The notes beneath the pieces are model-generated. The model was not told where the DNA came from, did not search any database, and saw only the letters and a program-made list of their open reading frames with translations. From NCBI GenBank assembly GCA_002256685.1, contig NQJH01000006.1, positions 1 through 15,667 on the forward strand: a DNA stretch of 15,667 nt, read 5' to 3'. The stretch comes from Methylococcaceae bacterium NSP1-2 (GTDB lineage: Bacteria; Pseudomonadota; Gammaproteobacteria; Methylococcales; Methylomonadaceae). This document shows positions 1 through 6,809 of this stretch, piece after piece (within the stretch, counting starts at the first letter, position 1; each line of letters begins with the position of its first letter). The position numbers and the translations under genes were made by a program.

Positions 1-254
1 CATTACGCATTCAAATTTATGCGCGTGATGTCAGCATTACCCTCGAAGTCGCTAAAGCTACCAGCATTCTCAATGTTCTACCCGCGACTATCACCGATAT
101 TATTGATGATGAAGAGGGACAGAGTGTGGTGCGTCTGCAAGTCGGTAACCAGCCATTGTTAGCGCACATTACCCGCAAATCAGCACACTTACTAAGTTTG
201 AAAACTGGCATGACCGTTTATGTGCAGATTAAAGGCACATCAATATTAAATTAA
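1..254 (+). CDS. modC: Molybdate ABC transporter ATP-binding protein ModC, C-terminal fragment
   Basis: The open frame enters at base 3 and stops with TAA at 252-254, giving the last 84 residues of a protein that begins outside the window. ModC is the cytoplasmic ATPase of the ModABC molybdate importer; its C-terminus carries a Mop/TOBE domain that binds oxyanion. What is visible is that domain: an entry segment reading YARDVSITLE, then the characteristic SILNVLP, then a beta-rich stretch with LLAHITRKSA and a final TVYVQIKG. This order is typical of ModC. No Walker motifs are present because the ATPase domain lies upstream of the window. The next gene, a two-Mop-domain protein, starts 17 bp downstream on the same strand, supporting a molybdate locus and probable co-transcription. 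Related importers (sulfate, iron, sugar) also have TOBE tails, but the SILNVLP pattern and the Mop neighbour favour ModC. Confidence 0.8.
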   Translation, partial: LRIQIYARDVSITLEVAKATSILNVLPATITDIIDDEEGQSVVRLQVGNQPLLAHITRKSAHLLSLKTGMTVYVQIKGTSILN

Positions 255-271
255 CCAACTGGAGTTTTATC

Positions 272-700
272 ATGAAAGCAAGTACGCGAAATCAATTTAC
301 TGGAACAGTCAGTGAAGTCCGTATCGGTGCGGTTAATGCCGAAGTCCATATTCGTTTGCAAGGCGGCGAAACCATTGTTGCCGCTATTACCAAAGAATCC
401 ATTGAATCATTGGCAATTAAAGAAGGTATTAAGGTCATTGCGTTAGTTAAAGCCTCACAAATTGTTATCGTGACTGATTTTGGTGGTTACAAATTTTCAG
501 CGCGTAATCAGCTAAAAGGCACAGTGAATCACGTTAAACTGGGTACAGTTAACGCTGAAGTCGATATTGTCTTAAGCGGTGGTGAACAAATTGCCGTTAC
601 TGTGACCAACAACAGTGTGGAAACCTTAGGTTTGCACGAAGGTCAAGCTGCTACGGCAATCTTCAAAGCAGGTGCGGTTATTTTAGCGGTCGCTAATTGA
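272..700 (+). CDS. modG: Di-molbindin (two Mop/TOBE domains), ModG-like
   Basis: This 142-residue protein is an internal duplication. Residues 4-69 and about 77-142 each hold one Mop domain, opening with the matching segments ARNQ(L)KGTV and TRNQFTGTV, followed by G-x-VNAEV and ending in a beta strand. Mop proteins bind molybdate or tungstate in the cytoplasm as oligomers and act in storage or homeostasis. The length and two-domain build match di-molbindin ModG of Azotobacter, from which the symbol is borrowed. No ATPase, DNA-binding or membrane segment is present, so this is neither ModC nor ModE. The start is supported by GGAG at 261-264, seven bases before the ATG, and by its position 17 bp after modC. 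The stop (698-700) lies inside the last codons of the convergent rep gene. A weak A+T stem (723-729/736-742) followed by T residues could end transcription, but I am not confident in it. Confidence 0.87.
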   Translation: MKASTRNQFTGTVSEVRIGAVNAEVHIRLQGGETIVAAITKESIESLAIKEGIKVIALVKASQIVIVTDFGGYKFSARNQLKGTVNHVKLGTVNAEVDIVLSGGEQIAVTVTNNSVETLGLHEGQAATAIFKAGAVILAVAN

Positions 701-1586
701 TGTTTTGGGTAACGTTCTGATCAAAAATCAAGCTCGATTTTTTAGCGGCGGCTTCTTTCTCGTGATTGATTCGCGTTGCCGCTTGCTCATAAGACTCGCC
801 AATCCGTGCTAATCTCTCGATTTCTGACACCGCCACACCGAAAATAATTTTTTCTTTAGGCTTAGGTACTTTTTTCGGATTTTTGGATGTTTCTGGCTGT
901 TTTTCGGCAAAGGTAAAGATTAAATGCGTGACATTGCGCCCCGTTTTGCGCTGTGTCCATGTCACTTGATAATTTGAATGGGTGTTGATGTCTTTAACAG
1001 CGGGGTCTATAACATATTTTTTAAAGTCTTTGATGGAAGAATATTTATCACCAATTTGAAATTGTTTTTTTAGCCAGTCAATTTCAATTTCTCGCTTACC
1101 TGTGATTTTCCATTGCATTAACAATTCATACAAGCGAATGCCATAAATTGAACTCATCGCGCCGATATGCTCAAGTTGATAAAAAGTAAAATTCCCTGTT
1201 AATTCACTTAAATAAGGCAGCAAAAGCGGAGAAAAAAATAGGCTTATTTTTCCTAAGTCTGGGTAGTAATTAATTGCACTAATCCAGCGCGTTTTGGTGT
1301 ATTTGAGAAATTTATCGGTAGGGTCTGGATTGTCAATAATCACATAACGCTCAAAAAGTTGCTCTGAAATCTTTTTTAAAGTTTGATAGGTCTTATCTAG
1401 GCTAATACCAAATTGAGCAGAAAATTCCTTTGCAGTCACTTCAAAACGTTCTGTCGCCAACAAGGGTTTGCTTGAACTAACCTTAGCGATACAGGACAAA
1501 ATCAGTCGTTGTTCATTAAGACTCAGTTTGTAACCCGCCTCAATAACTTTGTTCGATTTATAAACGATTAAATTATTTTTAGTCAT
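693..1586 (-). CDS. Rep_3-family plasmid replication initiation protein
   Basis: This 297-residue protein has the classic opening of iteron-plasmid initiators: a short start, KSNKVIEA, then LSLNEQRLILSCIA. Proteins of this family (RepE, RepA of pPS10, Pi of R6K) bind iterons as monomers through two winged-helix domains, melt the origin and recruit host replication proteins. As dimers they repress their own gene. Here winged helix 1 spans roughly residues 10-130 and winged helix 2 about 140-230, including the family-typical IYGIRLYELLMQW segment and a basic stretch near 180-200. The C-terminus from about 235 is lysine-rich and probably flexible. The gene is full length, without stops or frameshifts, so it may be functional. 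Upstream, on the coding side, are iterons and an A+T-rich tract. No clear ribosome binding site precedes the ATG. Its stop overlaps the convergent molbindin gene by 8 bp. No partition, mobilisation or toxin-antitoxin gene is visible nearby. Confidence 0.9.
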   Translation of the reverse strand: MTKNNLIVYKSNKVIEAGYKLSLNEQRLILSCIAKVSSSKPLLATERFEVTAKEFSAQFGISLDKTYQTLKKISEQLFERYVIIDNPDPTDKFLKYTKTRWISAINYYPDLGKISLFFSPLLLPYLSELTGNFTFYQLEHIGAMSSIYGIRLYELLMQWKITGKREIEIDWLKKQFQIGDKYSSIKDFKKYVIDPAVKDINTHSNYQVTWTQRKTGRNVTHLIFTFAEKQPETSKNPKKVPKPKEKIIFGVAVSEIERLARIGESYEQAATRINHEKEAAAKKSSLIFDQNVTQNIN

Positions 1587-1640
1587 AAAATTTTAGTATC
1601 AACAAAGCAATAAAAGGAGTTTAATTATTAAGCACCTTAA

Positions 1641-1724
1641 AAACAACTTATTTCTCCCCTTATAAACAACCTATTTCTCCCTTTAAACAACCTATTTCTC
1701 CTATTAAGCAACCTATTTCTCCCT
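1641..1724. repeat. Iteron array of a plasmid-type replication origin (oriV)
   Basis: Four direct repeats with the consensus AAACAACCTATTTCTCCCT begin at 1641, 1664, 1685 and 1706, giving spacings of 23, 21 and 21 bp, about two helical turns. Copy 1 has CTTA for CCTA and copy 4 has AAG for AAA; otherwise they agree closely. A degenerate half copy may sit at 1630-1640. On the rep strand each unit reads as GGGAGAAATAGGTTGTTT. The array lies 55 bp upstream of the rep start, the usual place for Rep-binding iterons, and could also overlap the rep promoter. The spacing and the adjacent initiator gene make this reading strong; Rep binding itself is inferred. Confidence 0.87.
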
Positions 1725-1734
1725 TAATGACCTC

Positions 1735-1800
1735 ATAACATATTGAAAATAAAATAAAATTAGGTTCGTAAAATCTTTTAAAAGCTTTAAAAGATCATAA
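1735..1800. other. A+T-rich stretch next to the iterons, with a 10-bp inverted repeat
   Basis: Just beyond the fourth iteron the sequence becomes almost entirely A and T, which fits the duplex-unwinding element of an iteron origin. Inside it is a perfect inverted repeat with arms ATCTTTTAAA (1773-1782) and TTTAAAAGAT (1786-1795) around a 3-base centre. In Rep_3 plasmids an inverted repeat is normally the operator for Rep dimers, but that usually lies on the rep side of the iterons, and these arms do not resemble half iterons. It could instead bind a host protein, or form a weak hairpin after the efflux operon that ends at 1868. No good DnaA box was found. Confidence 0.5.
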
Positions 1801-1867
1801 AAAGGATACGCTTAACTTTTGCGTACATTTTATCTTTGTTAGTATTAAAACCACTTACCCGACCGAA

Positions 1868-2992
1868 TCAAGTCATCGAACTAATAGTCTTGCGGAAGCG
1901 GGTGAGTGCAAGTACAAAAAAAACACTGCCAATCACAAACAAGCTGAGAAATTGTGACCAAACGATGCTGATACCAGCACCACGATACAAAATAGCTTGA
2001 GCGAGGGAAATGAAGTGAGTAGTGGGTGTCGCCAGCATGATGTTCTGAACCAGTTCAGGCATACTCTCGCGTGGAGTCATACCACCAGATAGCATTTCTA
2101 GCGGTAACAAGATGACCAGTAATAACAATCCGAACTGTGGCATCGAGCGTGCCACTGTACCCAGCAAAATACCCAGCGAAGTGCTAGTGAATAGGTAGAG
2201 TGCCATACTAGCGACAAACAGGGCTAGCGAACCTTGAAGCGGTACTTCAAGCAATCCCTGCACGACAATAATGAGCGATGCTGTTGATATTACAATGACG
2301 ACCAATCCCATAGACCACACTTTCGCAAGCATGATTTCAAACGGGGTTAGCGGCATGACCAAGAGATGCTCTATAGTGCCGTGTTCACGTTCTCGAATCA
2401 GCGCGGCACCTGTGAGAATAATGGACAATGCGGTGATACTGTTGACCAGTTCCATTACCGAGCCGAACCATATCGCGCTTTGATTCGGATTAAACTGCAC
2501 GCGTGTTTCCAGTTCAACAGGCAACGTCACGAGTGCGCGATGACCCTGAACAAATGTCGATACTTCGCCATTAACAATGGTCTGTACATAGCTGTTGCCG
2601 ATAAAAGCTTGTGCGATGCGGGTGGCATCGACATTGAGCTGAATCGTCGGTTGCCGTCCTGCCAATAGGTCACGTTGAAAATTGGGCGGAATATCCAACA
2701 CGAAGGTGTAGAGACCTGCATCCATGCCCGGATCGGCGGCGTACTGATCGATAATGACGGGTGTCATAAAATGCGGTAGATAAAAAGCATTGATGATTCG
2801 TACCGATAAGGGCGAGTTGTCTTCATCAACGATGGCGATAGGTGCTTTGTTTAACGATTGCGGAAGACCGCTGGCGACGATATATATCTGACCACTGAAC
2901 GAGAAGCCGATAATAATCAACATCAGGGTATCGCGCCCTAGGCTGCGTATTTCCTTAATGCCCAGATGAAAAATATTGAGCAGGGTGAGCAT
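1868..2992 (-). CDS. yhhJ: ABC-2 type transporter permease, YhhJ-like
   Basis: This is a 374-residue inner-membrane permease of the ABC-2 exporter class. The N-terminus has one membrane segment (about residues 22-43). A periplasmic region of roughly 130 residues follows, with the family segments IAIVDEDNSPLS, YTFVLDIPPNF and FNPNQSA. Five further hydrophobic segments lie between about 175 and 365, including the conserved REREHGTIEHLLVMPL loop that couples to the ATPase. It is the last gene of the four-gene efflux operon and starts 2 bp after the stop of the RbbA-like gene. AGGAG at 3001-3005, eight bases before the ATG, supports the start. It would pair with the permease half fused to the RbbA-like protein, giving two membrane halves for two ATPase domains. 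E. coli keeps the same rbbA-yhhJ order. The substrate is unknown; multidrug or peptide export is commonly assumed for this family. Confidence 0.87.
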   Translation of the reverse strand: MLTLLNIFHLGIKEIRSLGRDTLMLIIIGFSFSGQIYIVASGLPQSLNKAPIAIVDEDNSPLSVRIINAFYLPHFMTPVIIDQYAADPGMDAGLYTFVLDIPPNFQRDLLAGRQPTIQLNVDATRIAQAFIGNSYVQTIVNGEVSTFVQGHRALVTLPVELETRVQFNPNQSAIWFGSVMELVNSITALSIILTGAALIREREHGTIEHLLVMPLTPFEIMLAKVWSMGLVVIVISTASLIIVVQGLLEVPLQGSLALFVASMALYLFTSTSLGILLGTVARSMPQFGLLLLVILLPLEMLSGGMTPRESMPELVQNIMLATPTTHFISLAQAILYRGAGISIVWSQFLSLFVIGSVFFVLALTRFRKTISSMT

Positions 2993-2994
2993 GG

Positions 2995-5748
2995 TTAACG
3001 CTCCTGTTTATTGAGCAGTGAAACGCTCAAGCCGACAACGATCAAAATCGATAAAGCTAACGGCAACAAATATTGACTTAAATCAGCGAAACCCAGTGCT
3101 TTAGAAAAAGTGCCTCGGCAGATGGTTAAAAAATGCGTGCCGGGAAAAATATCACCTATCAAACGTGCGCCACCTTCTAGCGACGATACGGGGTCTATCA
3201 TGCCAGAAAATCGATTGGAAGGAATAAAAGTAGCGATAAAGGTGGCGAAGATGGCTGCAATCTGGCTGCGCGTAAAAACTGAAATCAGCAAACCAAAACC
3301 AGTAGAAAATGCCACATACAGCAATGCGGCTACGGTCAACAGCAGAAAGTCACCTTTGTGTGGCACACCGAAAACCCACACCGCCATTGCGCACAGCAAA
3401 AAGAAATTGACCATGCCCATCGCAATGTAAGGCAGTTGTTTGCCCACCAAAAATTCCAGTTTGGTGACTGGGGTGACGTACAGATTCAGGATAGAACCGA
3501 GTTCCTTTTCTCGCACCACGCTGAGTGCGCTGAGCATGGCAGGAACTAGCATTAACAAGATTGGAATCACTGACGGCACCATAGCGGGCAGGCTCTTAAC
3601 ATCAGGATTGTAACGAAAACGGGTTTCAATGTTCATCAAGCTAGCAGGTATTGGTTTGGTAGTGTGGCGACGTGCCTGTTCCAGTAGCCACGTTTGGTGC
3701 ATTGCCTGTACATAACCGCGAATGTTTTCGGCACGAGTCGGCATCGCACCGTCTATCCACGCACCGATTTTGACGCTATTACCGCGTTGCAAATCGCGAG
3801 CGAAGTTAGGTGGAATTTCCAATGCCAGACTCAATTCGCCGCTACGCATACGGCGGTCGAGCTGTTCGTAATCGGTAATCGGTGGCTGAGCGATAAAGTA
3901 GCGTGATCCGCCGAGGTCGAGTATGTAGTTGTTGCTGAGCGTGGTTTGGTCGCGGTCAAGTACCGCAAAACGCAAATTCTCGACATCCATCGTAATACCG
4001 TAACCGAAAGTAAGCATCAAAAACAAAGTGCCGAACAACGCGATTAAAGTACGAATGGGGTCGCGGCGCAACTCGATGGCTTCGCGTCTGCTGATACTGA
4101 ACAAACGCAACAGGCTAAAGCGGCTATCAGTGGGGGCTGTGTACTGGTCTGCGGTCGTGGGCAGCGGTATTTCCGATTCGCTGACGGACGGCTCATCAAT
4201 ACCCACAGCGTCTTGCAGATAAGCGATGAATGCTTGTTCCAACGTGGTGTGCCCACTGCGCTCGACTAGCTTAGTCGGCGTATCGCTAGCTAGGATTTTT
4301 CCTGCGTGCATCAGTGAGATGCGGTCACACCGTTCAGCTTCGTTCATAAAGTGGGTAGAGATAAAAATTGTCACTTGGTCACGGCGGGAGAGATCAATGA
4401 TTAGCTCCCAGAATCTGTCTCGTGCCACTGGATCGACACCAGAGGTCGGCTCATCGAGAATCAATAAGTCTGGTCGGTGAATGACGGCAACCGCCAGCGA
4501 CAGACGCTGGCGTATCCCCAAAGGCAATGCGTCGGGCAAGCTGTTCATGGCACTATCAAGCATGAAACGCTGCCCCATTTCAGCGATACGAGCGGGAATA
4601 TCGGCTGCGGGCAAATGGAACAATCGGGCGTGCAACTCCAAGTTTTGCCGCACAGTCAGTTCGCTATACAGCGAGAAGGCTTGCGACATATATCCGACCC
4701 GTTTGCGCGTCGCCATATCGTTCACATCAATGGTTTGACCGAATAGCCGCGCTTCTCCTTCGCTGGGTGACAATAATCCCGTTAGCATTTTCATCGTGGT
4801 TGATTTACCACAGCCGTTAGAGCCAAGAAAACCAAATATTTCGCCGCGCTCGATACGCAGACTGACATTATCAACCGCCACGAAATCATCGAAACGCATC
4901 GTTAGACCATCTGCTTCAATAGCGATTTCCGCTGTGCCGCTATGGGTATCGCGCGGTGGAATGACGATTGCTTTGTGACCTTCGCGTTTTTCATTTGGCA
5001 GTAGGCGTATAAAAGCCGCTTCCAAACTGTCGGTTTTAGTCTGCGCCCGTAACTCTGCGGCGGTGCCAGTAGCAAGTATTCTGCCCTCATCCATAGCCAC
5101 CAGCCAATCGAAGCGTTCCGCTTCGTCCATGTAAGCGGTGGAAACCAGTACGCTCATACCCGTCCGTCGTGTCCGCAGTCGTGCAATCAGTTCCCAGAAC
5201 TGAGCGCGTGATAGCGGATCAACACCCGTTGTAGGTTCATCCAATACCAACAAGTCAGGGTCGTGAATCAGTGCGCAACAAAGGGCAAGTTTCTGTTTCA
5301 TGCCGCCTGATAATTTACCTGCGGGGCGATCATGGAACGCGGTCAAACCGGTACTGGCTAGCAATTCAGTGATACGTTGCTGACGCTCAGCCTGTTTGTG
5401 ACCGAACAAGCGACCGAAGAAGTCGATATTCTCAAAGACCGACAACGTGAGATAGAGATTTTTGCCTAAGCCTTGTGGCATATAAGCAATACGAGGACAT
5501 ACGGCACGACGATGGGCAGCGTCGGCGATGTCGCCACCCAACACGTTAATTTTACCATTTTGCAACTTGCGTGCGCCCGTCATCAACGACATCAAACTGG
5601 ATTTACCCACACCATCGGGACCGATTAGCCCGACCATACGATTGGCAGGAATATCCAGACTGAGATTATCCAAGGCGAGCGTGTCACCATAACGCAGACT
5701 CACGCCTTGCACACGAATGACAGGTGCAGCCAAGGTGTCCGTGTTCAT
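2995..5748 (-). CDS. rbbA: RbbA/YhiH-like fused ABC transporter (two ATPase domains plus ABC-2 permease)
   Basis: The 917-residue protein has the RbbA layout: ATPase 1 (about 10-250), ATPase 2 (about 278-515), a linker, then an ABC-2 membrane domain (about 545-915). ATPase 1 has Walker A GPDGVGKS (43-50), a canonical LSGGM signature (146-150) and Walker B LLVLDEP (166-172), but alanine (A205) where the H-loop histidine is expected. ATPase 2 has Walker A GSNGCGKS (309-316), Walker B LLILDEP (428-434) and H-loop H466, but its signature reads LGIRQ (410-414). The membrane part has an N-terminal segment near 565-582, an extracytoplasmic domain with FAVLDRDQTTLS, and about five more segments. E. 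coli RbbA was described as a ribosome-associated ATPase; the operon here, with adaptor and outer-membrane partner, argues for export. Its ATG overlaps the adaptor's TGA by 4 bp (ATGA), indicating translational coupling. Confidence 0.92.
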   Translation of the reverse strand: MNTDTLAAPVIRVQGVSLRYGDTLALDNLSLDIPANRMVGLIGPDGVGKSSLMSLMTGARKLQNGKINVLGGDIADAAHRRAVCPRIAYMPQGLGKNLYLTLSVFENIDFFGRLFGHKQAERQQRITELLASTGLTAFHDRPAGKLSGGMKQKLALCCALIHDPDLLVLDEPTTGVDPLSRAQFWELIARLRTRRTGMSVLVSTAYMDEAERFDWLVAMDEGRILATGTAAELRAQTKTDSLEAAFIRLLPNEKREGHKAIVIPPRDTHSGTAEIAIEADGLTMRFDDFVAVDNVSLRIERGEIFGFLGSNGCGKSTTMKMLTGLLSPSEGEARLFGQTIDVNDMATRKRVGYMSQAFSLYSELTVRQNLELHARLFHLPAADIPARIAEMGQRFMLDSAMNSLPDALPLGIRQRLSLAVAVIHRPDLLILDEPTSGVDPVARDRFWELIIDLSRRDQVTIFISTHFMNEAERCDRISLMHAGKILASDTPTKLVERSGHTTLEQAFIAYLQDAVGIDEPSVSESEIPLPTTADQYTAPTDSRFSLLRLFSISRREAIELRRDPIRTLIALFGTLFLMLTFGYGITMDVENLRFAVLDRDQTTLSNNYILDLGGSRYFIAQPPITDYEQLDRRMRSGELSLALEIPPNFARDLQRGNSVKIGAWIDGAMPTRAENIRGYVQAMHQTWLLEQARRHTTKPIPASLMNIETRFRYNPDVKSLPAMVPSVIPILLMLVPAMLSALSVVREKELGSILNLYVTPVTKLEFLVGKQLPYIAMGMVNFFLLCAMAVWVFGVPHKGDFLLLTVAALLYVAFSTGFGLLISVFTRSQIAAIFATFIATFIPSNRFSGMIDPVSSLEGGARLIGDIFPGTHFLTICRGTFSKALGFADLSQYLLPLALSILIVVGLSVSLLNKQER
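3001..3005 (-). promoter_or_regulatory. Ribosome binding site of the YhhJ-like gene
   Basis: AGGAG on the minus strand lies eight bases upstream of the permease ATG, inside the last codons of the RbbA-like gene. It fixes the start at 2992 and allows translation independent of simple reinitiation. Confidence 0.7.
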
Positions 5749-6809
5749 TTCGGCAACTTGATTTCGAGGTTAGCAGGCCATTCGATGGCTGGGTCGAGTT
5801 TAATGTACGCCATGCCAGATACACCTGTCTTAACCTGTTGAATATGCTGTTTTAATAGTTCAGGATCAATTCGAGCGCGGACGCGGAACATCAGCTTGAG
5901 GCGTTCGCTATCCGTCTCCACTGTTTTCGGCGTAAACTGAGCAACGCTAGCGACAAAACTGGTCTTGGCTGGAATGACGTTATTTGGTAGCGCGTCAAAC
6001 ACTAGGCGAATGTCGCTGCCTAATGCAACCTTGCCTGCTGCCTCGGTGGGGAGGAAGAAGGTCATATAAACATCGGACAAATCTACCATATTGAGTATAC
6101 GACCACCCGCATCCAGCACTTCGCCCGCTTCAGCGACACGGTACTGCACACGACCATCGCGCGGTGCTTTCAGTTCATTGTCATTAATATCTGCTTGTAG
6201 ACGCGCGACCGTTGCTTTGACGGCTTCAATGACCGATTGCGCCTGTATCACTTGTGATTTTGCGGCATCAATGGCTGCTCGCGCGGCGGCGACCTGAGCG
6301 ATGGCGGTATCAATCCCTGCTTTCATACCCAACACGCGGGCATGATTGTCATCCACTTCCTGTTGTGGCATCGCGCCTTCGCCAACCAGTCGTTGCGAAC
6401 GGTTTAGCCTTTTTTCCGCCGCATCAAATTCGGCTCGACGTTGGGCAACGACCGCTTGCGCGGCGGTGTATTCGCTCTCGCGTTGAATAACGATGGATTT
6501 TGCTGTTTGATAGGCATTCTCAGCTTCGCGGACTTTGGCTCGCGCTTCCGCTTGTTGAGCCTGTAATACTTGGGTATCCATACGAGCCAATACTTTACCC
6601 GCTTGGACGAAATCACCTTCTTTTGCCATGATTTCGACTATACGACCTGCGGTTTTGGTGGCGATATTAATTTCTGTTGCCTCAATTCGACCATTGCCCG
6701 CTACGATGCCGACAGGCAAACCAACAGGGCGCAATGTCCACCATAATGCAAACGCAGCCGCAAGAACGATGCTGATTAGAATTAACGTCGATGTAGTCTG
6801 TTTACTCAT
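5745..6809 (-). CDS. yhiI: HlyD-family periplasmic adaptor (membrane fusion protein), YhiI-like
   Basis: This 354-residue adaptor is anchored by one N-terminal membrane segment (about residues 8-27). It continues with the first half of a lipoyl (biotinyl-like) domain containing ATEINIATKTAGRI and GDFVQAGKVLARMD. An alanine- and glutamine-rich coiled-coil hairpin covers about 78-212, and the second lipoyl half follows with LKAPRDGRVQYRVAEAGEVL. A beta-barrel region ends the protein. Such adaptors bridge an inner-membrane pump and an outer-membrane channel. Its TGA overlaps the ATG of the RbbA-like gene (ATGA at 5745-5748), and its own ATG overlaps the stop of the outer-membrane gene in the same way (6806-6809), so translation across all three genes is probably coupled. 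The hairpin length and the two neighbours fit an ABC-type tripartite exporter rather than an RND pump. Confidence 0.9.
   Translation of the reverse strand: MSKQTTSTLILISIVLAAAFALWWTLRPVGLPVGIVAGNGRIEATEINIATKTAGRIVEIMAKEGDFVQAGKVLARMDTQVLQAQQAEARAKVREAENAYQTAKSIVIQRESEYTAAQAVVAQRRAEFDAAEKRLNRSQRLVGEGAMPQQEVDDNHARVLGMKAGIDTAIAQVAAARAAIDAAKSQVIQAQSVIEAVKATVARLQADINDNELKAPRDGRVQYRVAEAGEVLDAGGRILNMVDLSDVYMTFFLPTEAAGKVALGSDIRLVFDALPNNVIPAKTSFVASVAQFTPKTVETDSERLKLMFRVRARIDPELLKQHIQQVKTGVSGMAYIKLDPAIEWPANLEIKLPK

Noticed and set aside
723..742. A+T stem followed by T residues as a terminator of the molbindin gene
   Set aside because: Only two G-C pairs in the stem and it lies in rep coding sequence; mentioned under the gene but not called.
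2271..4746. Several plus-strand open frames of 60-100 codons antisense to the efflux genes
   Set aside because: They mirror the codon structure of well-supported minus-strand genes and show no domain or start signal of their own.
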